Below are positions 15,360 to 24,393 of a DNA stretch of 64,000 bases, in pieces. Position 1 is the stretch's first letter. Every line of letters starts with the position of its first letter. The stretch lies in contig VXNX01000009.1 of assembly GCA_009840385.1 (NCBI GenBank), forward strand, positions 62,001 through 126,000, in the 5' to 3' direction. A program made the translations under genes and the position numbers. Source of the stretch: Candidatus Dadabacteria bacterium (GTDB lineage Bacteria; Desulfobacterota_D; UBA1144; Nemesobacterales; Nemesobacteraceae). The notes under the pieces are model-generated. The model did not search any database, was not told the origin of the DNA, and saw nothing but the letters and a program-made list of their open reading frames with translations.

Positions 15360-17231
15360 TTGGATATCTCTTTGCTCGTTATGGTATCCCTTGCCTTGGT
15401 GCTGGGAGTAATCGGCCAGATGCTCTCCATCAGGACAGGGTTTCCAAATATCGTGTTTTTCCTCATTTTCGGGGTTCTTGTAGGGCCGGAATTTCTATCT
15501 CTGGTCCACCCCTCGGAGTTCGGAGAAGGGCTTGAAATAATAATAAAGCTCTGCGTAGCTATCGTCCTTTTCGAAGCGGGGCTTAATCTGAACAAAGAAG
15601 AAGCGCTGAGCCACGGGAACATAATACTGCTGCTTATAACCGTGGGCGCGATGATTACCATGGTAGGCGGAGCGATCCTTGCGTACTTCGTTGCCGATCT
15701 TTCCTGGGAAATGGCCTTTGTCTACGGCTCTCTGGTAATAGTAACGGGTCCAACCGTCGTTCATCCCCTGCTCAGAAGGTTTAAAGTCAAACCTAACCTA
15801 AAGCACATACTCGAATACGAAGGAGTGCTGATTGACCCCATTGGAGCCTTGATAGCCATTTTCGTAGTTGAAGTAGTGCTTATTGAGAGCGTTAACGCCG
15901 CTTCTGGCTTTGCCCTAGGACTTCAAGGTAATGTCGCGGAAATAGGCAGGATGATACTTCTTGTAGCTTACAAGTTTGTAGTAGGAGGGGTTTTGGGTTT
16001 CCTTGGAGGTTATGCGGCGACTTTCGCGGTTAAAAGGTTCTATATCTACATGGAGGATTTCGTAGATCTTTTCATGCTTGCCTCTGCGCTCGCTGTCTAC
16101 GGGTTCGCCGAAATGATAACTGCAGACGCGGGGCTTGTAGCGGCTATCGTTTCTGGAGCCATAATCGGAAACTTGAATATTCCAGAGGAAGAAGAAATGA
16201 AGAAATTTAAGGGCAAGCTTACGATTCTCGTAATTTCCCTGCTCTTCATCTTCCTTGCGGCAAGTCTGGAACTCGATTACATAAAGGATTTAGGCATCTA
16301 TGGCCTGTTGGTTGTGCTGGGGCTACTTTTTGTGGTGCGGCCAGTGGAAATATTTCTTCTCTGCATACGTTCCGGTCTTTCAATCAGGGAAAAAATGTTT
16401 CTTTCCTTCGTTTCCCCAAGAGGAATAATTGCCGCGTCAATAGCTTCTATTATCGCCCTGGAACTGCAGCAACATGAAATTGAAGGAGGCAACATTGTCC
16501 AAGGACTTGTGTTTCTTACCATAGCCGTTTCGGTTCTTCTTCAGGGAGGTGCGGGAGGTTTTGTCTCAAGGGTCCTGGGAGTTAACGACAATAGAAACAA
16601 AGTGGTGCTTGTAGGAGCTAACAACCTCTCGAGGCTCCTAGCGAGACTGCTTGAGAGAACCGGCAAGGAAGTCTGTCTGATAGACACGAATAGAAGGCTA
16701 GTGGATCTTTCCAAGTCAGAGGGACTTAATGCGGTTGAAGGAAACAGTCTGACTGTGGACGGACTTGAGAAAACGGAAATTTCTTCCCCGGACACCCTGA
16801 TATCACTTACAACAAGTGATCACGTAAATGTTCTTGCCTGCCGGTTGGTGAGAATAGATTTCAAGGTCAGTAACGTGTGCGCGCTTTTAAACAAGAACGC
16901 GTCTCCTTCCGAGATTGAAGATATGGAAAGATTCAGAGTTCCCCTTGCTTTCGGAAAAAAGTTTGACGTAATGGACATATACTCGAAAATTCTTGAGAAG
17001 GAATACGTCGTTTTCAGGTCTCAAGTAATCGATAAAATGGACTTTGAAAAATTGCTTCCGGAACACCTGATTCCACTTATCGTGGAGAGGACAAGAACAG
17101 ACGAGGTGCTGGTTTATCACCAAGGCATTAACCTTGAGGCGGGTGATATTGTATCAATTCTCGACGTGGACCCACTTTCCACAAGTCCTGATGTTCTCAG
17201 TGAAACGGAAAAAGAGTTGATTGAAATATAG
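15360..17231 (+). CDS. CPA1-type cation:proton antiporter with C-terminal TrkA (RCK) domains
   Basis: A 623-residue inner-membrane protein. Residues 1-400 form about 12 transmembrane segments of the NhaP/CPA1 fold, with ATGPT-type helix VIVTGPTVVHPLLRR and LEYEGVLIDPIGALIA, whose Asp is the expected ion site. From about 415 on there is a Rossmann TrkA-N domain (VVLVGANNLSRLLARLLERTG, ending near residue 530) and a TrkA-C-like domain (LEAGDIVSILD), a ligand-gated regulatory module. It should exchange Na+ or K+ for H+. The start is TTG 15360; ATG 15378 is an alternative. xseB follows closely. Confidence 0.85.
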   Translation: MDISLLVMVSLALVLGVIGQMLSIRTGFPNIVFFLIFGVLVGPEFLSLVHPSEFGEGLEIIIKLCVAIVLFEAGLNLNKEEALSHGNIILLLITVGAMITMVGGAILAYFVADLSWEMAFVYGSLVIVTGPTVVHPLLRRFKVKPNLKHILEYEGVLIDPIGALIAIFVVEVVLIESVNAASGFALGLQGNVAEIGRMILLVAYKFVVGGVLGFLGGYAATFAVKRFYIYMEDFVDLFMLASALAVYGFAEMITADAGLVAAIVSGAIIGNLNIPEEEEMKKFKGKLTILVISLLFIFLAASLELDYIKDLGIYGLLVVLGLLFVVRPVEIFLLCIRSGLSIREKMFLSFVSPRGIIAASIASIIALELQQHEIEGGNIVQGLVFLTIAVSVLLQGGAGGFVSRVLGVNDNRNKVVLVGANNLSRLLARLLERTGKEVCLIDTNRRLVDLSKSEGLNAVEGNSLTVDGLEKTEISSPDTLISLTTSDHVNVLACRLVRIDFKVSNVCALLNKNASPSEIEDMERFRVPLAFGKKFDVMDIYSKILEKEYVVFRSQVIDKMDFEKLLPEHLIPLIVERTRTDEVLVYHQGINLEAGDIVSILDVDPLSTSPDVLSETEKELIEI

Positions 17232-17244
17232 AGGTGAAGAGAAG

Positions 17245-17481
17245 ATGAGCTCCGAGATAAAATCCTTTGAGGATCTGCTTGAAGAAATCAAGAAAATCGT
17301 TGATGCGCTTGAAGCGGGAAAGCTTCCTCTTGATGAATCCATTGAAAAGTTCGAGCGGGGAGCAAGCCTTATAAAGGAATGCTATTTAAACCTTGAAAGC
17401 GTTAAAAAGAAAATCAGTCTTATAGTGGAAAAAAACGACGGCACCCTCGATCTTGAGGATTTTGACGACGAAAGCCAGTAA
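17245..17481 (+). CDS. xseB: Exodeoxyribonuclease VII small subunit
   Basis: A 78-residue protein with the XseB pattern FEDLLEEIKKIVDALEAGKLPLDESI ... FERGASLIKECYLNLE, a helical hairpin. XseB binds XseA to form exonuclease VII, which degrades single-stranded DNA. xseA is not in the window. The start at ATG 17245 has GAGG/AAGAG upstream. It ends directly before ispA without a gap, as in the widespread xseB-ispA order. Confidence 0.9.
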   Translation: MSSEIKSFEDLLEEIKKIVDALEAGKLPLDESIEKFERGASLIKECYLNLESVKKKISLIVEKNDGTLDLEDFDDESQ

Positions 17482-18366
17482 ATGAGTTTTGACACAAAAG
17501 ATTATCTCGACAAAAGAAAAGAGATCGTTGACCATGCCCTGCGGGAATACCTGCCACCCGACGAAGTCAAAACAAAACTTCACCAATCAATTCTCTACAG
17601 CATCCACCCGGGCGGAAAAAGACTAAGACCGATTCTGTGTCTCGCCGCCTCGGAACTTATATGCGGAAGCTACAAAAACGCTTTGCCCGCGGCCTGCGCT
17701 ATTGAAATGATCCACACCTATTCCATAATTCATGATGATTTGCCATCAATGGATGATGACGATACCAGAAGAGGGAAACCGGCAAATCACAAGGTCTTCG
17801 GAGAAGCCGTGGCCACGTTGGCAGGAGACGCCCTTTTAACCGATGCCTTTAATCTGATAACGGAAAAACTTCTTGGGGAAGGTGTATCGTCGGAACTTAT
17901 ATTGCGCGTGATTTCCATTATCTCAGAGGCTTCAGGATCAAAGGGAATGGTTCTGGGGCAAACATTTGACCTTGAAATGGATGGGAGCGAGTATCCATCC
18001 GTTGACGAAATCTTGAATGCCTACATAATGAAGACGGCAAAGATGATCACGGCATCCGTTCTTAGCGGAGCGGTGCTCGCGGGAGCGGAAGATGAGGAAC
18101 TTCTAAGCCTTAAGTCCTATTCAGAGAGAATAGGTATCGCCTTCCAGATAAAAGACGACCTTCTCGATATCAGGGAAAGCACTCAGAAGCCGGGAGATGA
18201 ATCCGGAACAAAAAAACATACCTACGTATCAGTTATGGGAGTCGAGGCGTCAAAGGCCAAGGTCTCTGAACTTACAAACCAAGCTATAGCCGAGCTTGAG
18301 AGTTTTCAAAAAACCCCAAACCCTCTAAGAGAAATAGCAGCCTGGTTGAGTGAAAGAGAAGAATAA
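17482..18366 (+). CDS. ispA: Polyprenyl (farnesyl/geranylgeranyl) diphosphate synthase
   Basis: A 294-residue trans-prenyltransferase, condensing isopentenyl diphosphate with allylic diphosphates. GGKRLRPIL, the first Asp-rich motif DDLPSMDDDD(T)RRG and the second motif KDDLLDI are all visible. The residues before the first Asp motif fit short-chain (C15-C20) products. It follows xseB directly and overlaps tlyA by 17 bases. In many bacteria dxs sits between ispA and tlyA; here it does not. Confidence 0.93.
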   Translation: MSFDTKDYLDKRKEIVDHALREYLPPDEVKTKLHQSILYSIHPGGKRLRPILCLAASELICGSYKNALPAACAIEMIHTYSIIHDDLPSMDDDDTRRGKPANHKVFGEAVATLAGDALLTDAFNLITEKLLGEGVSSELILRVISIISEASGSKGMVLGQTFDLEMDGSEYPSVDEILNAYIMKTAKMITASVLSGAVLAGAEDEELLSLKSYSERIGIAFQIKDDLLDIRESTQKPGDESGTKKHTYVSVMGVEASKAKVSELTNQAIAELESFQKTPNPLREIAAWLSEREE

Positions 18367-19117
18367 AACAAGGCTTGACAGTCTTCTTGTTGAGAAGAAT
18401 CTGGTCCAGAGCGGGAACCAAGCTCGAGCGCTTATAATGTCGGGACGGGTTACGGTAGACGGGAAAAGGGTGGAAAAACCCGGAACAGCGGTAAAAAAAG
18501 ACTCCGAAGTGGTTGTGGAGCAGGACCCCAGAAGGTTCGTAAGCAGGGGAGGGCTTAAGCTTGAGAAGGCAATAACTGAGTTCAATATAGATGTAGGAGG
18601 CAAAATCGCCCTCGATATAGGAGCTTCAACCGGTGGCTTTACAGACTGCCTTCTGCAGTTCGGGGCATCCAGAGTCTACGCTTTTGACGTAGGTCATGGA
18701 CAGATTGACTGGAATCTTAGGAATGACAAACGGGTAATAGTAAGGGAGAAAATAAACTGCAGGTACCTGCGGGCGGAAGACGTCGGAGAAAAAGTCGAAA
18801 TAGTCACGATCGATGTCTCTTTTATTTCACTTACAATGATAATTAAACCTGCCGTTTCCGTGCTTGCGGATAATGCGACACTTATTGCTCTCATAAAGCC
18901 TCAGTTCGAGGTGGGCAGAAAAGACGTTGGAGCGAAAGGGGTAGTAAAAAATGAAGATAAACTCAAAGAAATTAATAACAAAATATTACTTCATCTCAGT
19001 GAGTTAGGATTTAGAGTTCAAGGTCTAATTGAATCTCCTATAAAAGGGTCTGGAGGCAACAGAGAGTTCTTAGTCTGCGCTTCCTGGGCCGTATCTACTT
19101 CTTCCCCCAGTCCTTAA
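18350..19117 (+). CDS. tlyA: TlyA-family rRNA (cytidine-2'-O)-methyltransferase
   Basis: A 255-residue protein with an N-terminal S4 RNA-binding domain ([26 protein letters not shown] region) and an FtsJ-like methyltransferase domain: [14 protein letters not shown] (SAM site), [19 protein letters not shown] and LIKPQFE. Family members methylate 16S and/or 23S rRNA and were once called hemolysins. GTG 18350 starts inside ispA. The 3' end overlaps the convergent talC by 23 bases. Confidence 0.92.
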   Translation: MKEKNKTRLDSLLVEKNLVQSGNQARALIMSGRVTVDGKRVEKPGTAVKKDSEVVVEQDPRRFVSRGGLKLEKAITEFNIDVGGKIALDIGASTGGFTDCLLQFGASRVYAFDVGHGQIDWNLRNDKRVIVREKINCRYLRAEDVGEKVEIVTIDVSFISLTMIIKPAVSVLADNATLIALIKPQFEVGRKDVGAKGVVKNEDKLKEINNKILLHLSELGFRVQGLIESPIKGSGGNREFLVCASWAVSTSSPSP

Positions 19118-19739
19118 GAAATCTCTCGAGTCCTATGTCCGTGAGGGGATGCTTGAACAGCTGTGTAAACACCCTGTAAGGGAAAGTGGCTACGTCGGCT
19201 CCCATCTTAGCCGCTTCTACTATGTGCATGGGATGTCTTACGCTTGCAACCAGTATCTCGGTTTCGTAGGCGTAATGTGCGTAGATCTCACAGATATCGA
19301 GCACCAAATCCATTCCGCTTGACGAAACATCGTCAAGCCTTCCCACAAAAGGACTTACGTAAGCGGCTCCCGCTTTTGCGGCTAAAAGTGCCTGAGAAGG
19401 AGAAAAAACAAGGGTAACGTTAACATTTATACCCTCATCTGAGAGGGTTTTCGTGGCCTTCACTCCATCTTCGGTCATGGGAAGCTTGACGACAATATTT
19501 TCGTCTATGCTCGCCAGCTTTCTGCCTTCCGAGATCATCTCGGAGTACTCCGTGCTAAGCACTTCCGCGCTCACCGGGCCCTTTACTATGTCGCATATCT
19601 CCTTGACTAGGTCCTCGAAACTCTCTTGGCTTCCCTCCTTGGATACGAGGGAGGGGTTTGTTGTCACCCCATCCACTATTCCGAAAGCCGCGGCACTTTT
19701 GATTTCTTCTAAGTTCGCGGAATCTATAAAGAATTTCAT
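19095..19739 (-). CDS. talC: Transaldolase / fructose-6-phosphate aldolase (TalC type)
   Basis: A 214-residue short transaldolase. [25 protein letters not shown], the Schiff-base lysine in [39 protein letters not shown] and [13 protein letters not shown] match the 210-220-residue TalC/FSA class. It transfers dihydroxyacetone units in the pentose-phosphate pathway or cleaves fructose-6-phosphate. ATG 19739 has AGGAGGGGAAA upstream. Convergent with tlyA. Confidence 0.93.
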   Translation of the reverse strand: MKFFIDSANLEEIKSAAAFGIVDGVTTNPSLVSKEGSQESFEDLVKEICDIVKGPVSAEVLSTEYSEMISEGRKLASIDENIVVKLPMTEDGVKATKTLSDEGINVNVTLVFSPSQALLAAKAGAAYVSPFVGRLDDVSSSGMDLVLDICEIYAHYAYETEILVASVRHPMHIVEAAKMGADVATFPYRVFTQLFKHPLTDIGLERFLKDWGKK

Positions 19740-19928
19740 TTTCCCCTCCTCTTGCGAAAGTTCCGTTTTTCTTCGGTTTATTTTACTGAAACACAGTACA
19801 TCCTCGGGAAGAAAATAACAGAAATAGACATTTTTTAAATGCTTCCGTTAATGGCATGCCATCTGTCTGGAAGTATAGTACGCCTTTTTGTCAGGTTTCG
19901 CAGTAGCTGGATAATTGTATTTGTTATA

Positions 19929-19948
19929 ACCAATTGTTACAATTGTTT
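19929..19948. promoter_or_regulatory. Dyad CAATTG-TTA-CAATTG, possible operator
   Basis: Two CAATTG hexamers (19931-19936 and 19940-19945) separated by TTA lie within a longer near-palindrome about 30 bases upstream of the secreted-protein gene at 19977. A TATAAC immediately upstream could be a -10 box. Position fits a regulator site; no binding protein is implied. Confidence 0.35.
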
Positions 19949-19976
19949 TCCAACTTTTTAAAAGGAGGAAGACCTA

Positions 19977-20273
19977 ATGAAATACTTTACCGTTTTATTT
20001 CTTATTGCGGTGGCAATGCTGCTCATTAACGTTCCGGCTTTCGCATCCGGTTCCGCCTCCGCGGGGAGTGGAGCGAGTTCCAGAAGCGATTACGCCAAGG
20101 GAAAGGCGATAACGTTCAGCAAGCTTGTCTGCGATACCTGTTCAATGCAGAAGGGCGACCTGAACAAGGAAAGCGCCATGGACCTCAAAGAAAGCCTTGG
20201 AGAAATGCAGGACCTCAGCAATGAAGAGAAGGAGCTTGTAAGCGAGTATCTAAACCGCCGCTACAAACTCTGA
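19977..20273 (+). CDS. Small secreted protein with a CxxC pair
   Basis: A 98-residue protein with a clear signal peptide (residues 1-24, cleavage after PAFA or FAS) behind a strong AAAGGAGGAAG site. The mature part has a Gly/Ser/Ala-rich linker and then KLVCDTCSMQKG with Cys52 and Cys55. There is no histidine after the CxxC, so it is not a c-type haem site; a disulfide or metal site is possible. It ends in a helical region (LSNEEKELVSEYLNRRY) reminiscent of small cytochromes and may be a derived, haem-less relative. The beta-barrel gene follows 24 bases later. Confidence 0.65.
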   Translation: MKYFTVLFLIAVAMLLINVPAFASGSASAGSGASSRSDYAKGKAITFSKLVCDTCSMQKGDLNKESAMDLKESLGEMQDLSNEEKELVSEYLNRRYKL

Positions 20274-20296
20274 TTCCATACAGAAAAAAAGGAGAG

Positions 20297-21187
20297 ATGA
20301 TTATGAGAAAATTAAGTTTGATTGCAATTTCTGGACTTATTGCGGTTTTCGGCTACCTGCCGCTTGCCAACGCGGGCAACTCCGCCTGGCTTCCGGCACC
20401 GGGAGGAGGCTCCGTCTCCCTCTCCCTGATTTACCAGAACGCTGAAAAATACTGGAGTGGCAGCAAGGCAGCTCCCAATGGGGGTGCTCTTGGGGATGGT
20501 AACCACCTTATCCAGAAAACCGCTACGGTCCAAGTCAAGTACGGCCTTATGGACTCATTGGCCCTTGATCTGGCTGTGGGAGGATCCCAGGCTTCAAAAG
20601 TCGGAACTGGACCGAAGGAGTCTGACGATGAAAGCGGCATAACGGATGTGAAAGCCGGCGTAACCCTTCGTCTGGTTGATGAAGCGGTAACCCAGTCGGC
20701 CCCGAGCATAGCCGTCCGCCTTGGGGGAATAAAGGCCGGAAGCTACGACACGGGTTACATAAACTCGATCGGCGACGGGGGAGACGGAGTTGAGGTGTCG
20801 GGAATCGTCGGCAGGTTTCTCTCTGATAATTTCGCCGTATCCGGCGAACTTGGTTACCGTCTGCTCAATAAAGACATTCCGGACGTTGTTTTCGCCAACG
20901 TTACCGGAAGCCTTATTCTTGCGGACATGTTCGGGGTAAGCCTTAACTACACGATGGAGAACGCAACGGATGGAATTGATCTCGGCGGTACCGGGTTTAA
21001 CATAGATGGTGTTCCAAATCGAAAGAGGTTCTGGCTGGTAGAAGAAGACATTCACACCATCGGTTCGACGCTCACTTTCCTAGTGAGTGACAGCGCGAGC
21101 ATAAGCGGTTCATACGCGAGGGTTATTTCCGGTCGCAACACAGCAGAATTTAACATTTTCGCCGTTTCTCTCGGTTATTCTTTCTGA
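20297..21187 (+). CDS. Outer-membrane beta-barrel protein
   Basis: A 296-residue protein with a signal peptide (cleavage after LANA, about residue 26 of the longer form). The mature part is made of alternating amphipathic strands with glycine and aromatic girdle residues, and ends AVSLGYSF, the C-terminal Phe signature recognised by the Bam complex. Either ATG 20297 or ATG 20303 can start it; AAGGAG lies just upstream. No known transport family is recognised. It shares a transcript with the CxxC secreted protein and is closed by a strong terminator. Confidence 0.75.
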   Translation: MIMRKLSLIAISGLIAVFGYLPLANAGNSAWLPAPGGGSVSLSLIYQNAEKYWSGSKAAPNGGALGDGNHLIQKTATVQVKYGLMDSLALDLAVGGSQASKVGTGPKESDDESGITDVKAGVTLRLVDEAVTQSAPSIAVRLGGIKAGSYDTGYINSIGDGGDGVEVSGIVGRFLSDNFAVSGELGYRLLNKDIPDVVFANVTGSLILADMFGVSLNYTMENATDGIDLGGTGFNIDGVPNRKRFWLVEEDIHTIGSTLTFLVSDSASISGSYARVISGRNTAEFNIFAVSLGYSF

Positions 21188-21246
21188 GGCGACTGATCTG
21201 GAGAGCAGATGTAAGCTGACTTCTCTTCAATTTGAATCAGTTCCGG

Positions 21247-21300
21247 CATGCCGGACGGGACACTAGGTGGTTTCCGTCCGGCATGACCGGAGTTTTTTTA
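21247..21300 (+). terminator. Rho-independent terminator
   Basis: CATGCCGGACGG (21247-21258) pairs with CCGTCCGGCATG (21274-21285), followed by TTTTTTTA at 21293-21300. Ends the secreted-protein/barrel transcript. Confidence 0.88.
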
Positions 21301-21407
21301 CGCCACGGGAAACGGATTGTCGGAACTATCCATGCAGATTGCATTCATGCGGTTCTCTTCGCTGACGGAAATTTATTGAATTAATTCTGTGGGAGGAAAC
21401 TTTCAAG

Positions 21408-22277
21408 TCAGGGGCAGTTAAGACTCCAGTCGTATTCATAATCCATCGTTCCTTTGAATTTCCGAAGTTCTTTTGCCAGACCCTCATCGGCATAGCTCAC
21501 AAGATGTCGAATTATGTTCTGCTTGCTTTTACCGAAATCCTCCGAATACCAATCGTAGATGCTCGAGATAACAATCAGATCGTCTTCCATGAAGCTCACC
21601 CCGCGTGGGTGATTCACGTACTCCCGCGCCGCGGCGTTTAGCAGTTTCTGAGTGTTTTCTCGGGTAAAAGCCACCTGAAGAAGATTCGGACATCCATAGC
21701 TCGCGCAACTGACCCCGTAGTGGATGAGGTTGTCCTTCCAGATGGGACGGAGGATGTCGTTTTCTATGTTGTCAAGAGTGAGACCCTGTCCCGCTACTTT
21801 TGCGCGTACTTCCTTCCACGGACCCGAGCATTGCGAACCGGAAACTCGATCTTCGCATATTTCGAGTATGGACTTAACGGGAAAGGCATCCGCAACAACT
21901 TTCACCGTAAGGGCGTTGTAGAAGTTAATCCAGTATGCTTTCTGCTCGGCCCTCGAATAATCCCTGGGGTCAATCTTCTGCAGGTAGTCAAGATAGCTTT
22001 CAAGCTTCGCCCCGTCCCTGGCGTTTTTCTTGAGCGCCGCGTAGTCAAACTTGTTTATTCCCGCGCTGTGAGCCCGCAGATACCCGTCAAGGAGCTGTTG
22101 CCAGGCACTGTGGTCAATCTTTTTCGGGTTTGACTCATTCGCTGCGTCCCAGAACGAAACCGACTTGGTTTTAGCCGAAGCAGGAGATGTAAAAAGAAAT
22201 AAAACGGCCGAAACAACGAGAATAAAAACAAAAACCCCTCCGGCGGTTGCGTGTTTCGCGGTTTTTTGGATTATCAT
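21408..22277 (-). CDS. DUF547 family exported protein
   Basis: A 289-residue protein with an N-terminal signal peptide (hydrophobic GGVFVFILVVSAVLFLF, cleavage after SPASA). The DUF547 domain is recognised from YSRAEQKAYWINFYNALTVKVV, the LTLDNIENDILRP segment, the HYGVSCASYGCPNL motif with its paired cysteines and the C-terminal SSIYDWYSEDF. The family resembles papain-like/transglutaminase folds in the envelope, but its activity is not established. I chose ATG 22277 with AGAGGA upstream; the open frame begins earlier. Confidence 0.82.
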   Translation of the reverse strand: MIIQKTAKHATAGGVFVFILVVSAVLFLFTSPASAKTKSVSFWDAANESNPKKIDHSAWQQLLDGYLRAHSAGINKFDYAALKKNARDGAKLESYLDYLQKIDPRDYSRAEQKAYWINFYNALTVKVVADAFPVKSILEICEDRVSGSQCSGPWKEVRAKVAGQGLTLDNIENDILRPIWKDNLIHYGVSCASYGCPNLLQVAFTRENTQKLLNAAAREYVNHPRGVSFMEDDLIVISSIYDWYSEDFGKSKQNIIRHLVSYADEGLAKELRKFKGTMDYEYDWSLNCP

Positions 22278-22529
22278 CCTTGCGTCCTCTCTATTAGGCA
22301 ATCTGGGCAAACAATAAAAAAGCGGATTGTGTATTATTAATCCTAATGCTAACACCACCCTTGAGAATTAAAAGTTACCCAGATCTCTTGATGGCTTGTT
22401 CTGTTGTTTCCCCTGGCGGAACCGGTTTATCTCGCAGATTGAAAAGAAAGCTTCATCGGGCACGCAATAATTCTGAAAATTGCCGACAACGCAATGACTC
22501 CAGATAACTGGCGTTATTTCTGAACCGAG

Positions 22530-23867
22530 ATGCCTGCTCTTAATGGAAACGCCGGGTCTTCGGCCGCTGCTCGCCGCCTGACTGACATAACCGGATTATG
22601 GTGCGCCGCCGCCTACTGCGCTCTGGCCTTTTTCGCCCGCCAGCCCGGAGAACCTGCTTTGTCCTTGTTCTTTCTTACAGCGGCTTGCGCGGGGCTTCCG
22701 GTGTTTTTTCTCTATTTTTATATTTCCCGCCGGGGGGAGCGATTCCCGGTCGGCCGCATTTTTCTCTGGGCGGCGGTATTCAGGTTCTGCGGCCTTCTGG
22801 GCGGACCTTTTTTTGAGGATGACTTCTACAGGTATCTCTGGGACGGCTACCGCTTCGCGACGGCCGGCACTCCTTACGGTATTGCCCCCGAAGCTTTTTT
22901 CGCCGACCCCGCGGTTCCGAAGCTGTTTCAGGGGATTCTTGATCAGATAAACAACCCCGGGTTGGCGACCATCTACGCCCCAGTGACCCAGTTTGTCTTC
23001 CTTCTAGGCTATTACCTATCTCCGGGAAGCGTGACGGCGCTCCAGGCAATTCTCATAGTATTTGACCTTGCGACCATAGCTCTGCTTTTCCGCCTGACAT
23101 CCGCCGGAAATGTCATGCTCTACGCGTGGTGTCCACTTGTCGTAAAGGAGATAGCCTTTACCGCTCATCCCGACGGAGTAGGGGTATGCTTTCTTCTGGC
23201 AGCGATTGTTCTCTCAAGAAAATCCCGATGGAAAACCGCATCCATTTGCCTTGGAATGGCCGCCGCGACCAAGGTGTTCGCGCTACTTCTTGTCCCCCTG
23301 CTGCTTCTTCGTGCCGCACCGAGGTATTGGATGCTGTCGGCGGCCGTGTTCTTGGGGCTTTATGCGCCTTTTGTCTTAAGCGGCGGAACCGATATGCAAT
23401 CGTTTGCGGTTTTTGCCCGGGAGTGGGAGTTCAATTCCGCGCTCTTCGGCCTCCTCTCAGCTGTTCTGGGGACGGTTGAGAGCAAACTCGTGCTCGGCCT
23501 TGGGTTTGCCGCTTTATGGATATCTTACGGCATCCACTACCGTAAAAGCGGCGAGCGGATACCCCGGGGTGACTTGCTCTACGGAGCGCTTCTAGCGGTA
23601 TCGACGGTTATCAATCCATGGTACCTGCTGTGGCTTCTTCCCTTTGCCGCTGTTTTCCCAACCGCCTGGGCGTGGACGGCATCGCTTGCGGTACTTGCGA
23701 GCTATATAACCGGGCTTAACCTTAACGACTACACCATGGGGCCGTACCAGCAGCCGGTATGGGTGCGCCCGCTTGAGTTCACCCCCATTCTGCTGGCGCT
23801 GGGCTATGACGTGTTACGGCACCGGAGGTTAAACCAAAGACATAAACACGGGACAAGCAAATTTTAG
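22530..23867 (+). CDS. GT-C fold polyprenol-dependent glycosyltransferase-like membrane protein
   Basis: A 445-residue polytopic membrane protein with about 10-11 hydrophobic segments. The periplasmic loop after the first helices has FEDDFYRYLWDGYRFA with acidic residues and GTPYG, the pattern of GT87/PIG-M-like mannosyltransferases and related GT-C enzymes that take sugar from polyprenyl phosphate. Further markers are AHPDGVGVCF, AAATKVFALLL and STVINPWYLLWLLP. Substrate unknown. It is G+C-richer than its neighbours. No lipid-carrier synthesis gene lies beside it. Confidence 0.7.
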   Translation: MPALNGNAGSSAAARRLTDITGLWCAAAYCALAFFARQPGEPALSLFFLTAACAGLPVFFLYFYISRRGERFPVGRIFLWAAVFRFCGLLGGPFFEDDFYRYLWDGYRFATAGTPYGIAPEAFFADPAVPKLFQGILDQINNPGLATIYAPVTQFVFLLGYYLSPGSVTALQAILIVFDLATIALLFRLTSAGNVMLYAWCPLVVKEIAFTAHPDGVGVCFLLAAIVLSRKSRWKTASICLGMAAATKVFALLLVPLLLLRAAPRYWMLSAAVFLGLYAPFVLSGGTDMQSFAVFAREWEFNSALFGLLSAVLGTVESKLVLGLGFAALWISYGIHYRKSGERIPRGDLLYGALLAVSTVINPWYLLWLLPFAAVFPTAWAWTASLAVLASYITGLNLNDYTMGPYQQPVWVRPLEFTPILLALGYDVLRHRRLNQRHKHGTSKF

Positions 23868-23978
23868 GTTTATTTAAGTTCAACTCGTAACCTTGAGCTC
23901 GTCATCGACAAGCACTGAATCTTACTCCAAGAAATTATTTGAAAAATATTGTAAAATTCTTCTTCGGCGGAGGTAAGA

Positions 23979-24314
23979 ATGGAGCTCTACATATCAATGA
24001 AGGCTGAGAACATAAATCCAACAATGTTCAAGCATGTAACAATGGATATGCCTTCACCCCAGAATAACGGCTATTTCATCGCAGAATACAGGGAAGCTCA
24101 AGAAGAGAAAATACTAATTCTTCACCAGTATTCCTCAATACTTGAAAAAAAACTCCAAAAAGTCGGGTATTTTCTTGTGGAAAACTTCAACAACGGAATA
24201 ATCGTCAAGAAAAAAGTTGATGAATCAAGGGACTACATGGATGAATGGGAAGAATGGGTGGAGTTTTCAAATGCCCTGCTTGAAGAATTCGAATCTTTCT
24301 TCGACGACATATGA
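23979..24314 (+). CDS. Small acidic hypothetical protein
   Basis: A 111-residue soluble protein with GGAGGT upstream of ATG 23979. The N-terminal half has short strands (MELYISMKAENI, GYFIAEYREA, KILILHQY); the C-terminal half is strongly acidic (DEWEEWVEF ... LLEEFESFFDDI). No recognised family. It lies 80 bases upstream of ileS on the same strand. Confidence 0.55.
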   Translation: MELYISMKAENINPTMFKHVTMDMPSPQNNGYFIAEYREAQEEKILILHQYSSILEKKLQKVGYFLVENFNNGIIVKKKVDESRDYMDEWEEWVEFSNALLEEFESFFDDI

Positions 24315-24393
24315 TAATCCGTGAGAGACGGCCTGACCAAAAATACCGGACTCCCAGACCTAGCCGCAACCGCAGCCATTTCTAGCAAATAAA

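Noticed and set aside
22346-22507. Plus-strand ATG frame of about 53 codons upstream of the glycosyltransferase-like gene
   Set aside because: Basic, low-quality sequence with no ribosome site; likely chance.
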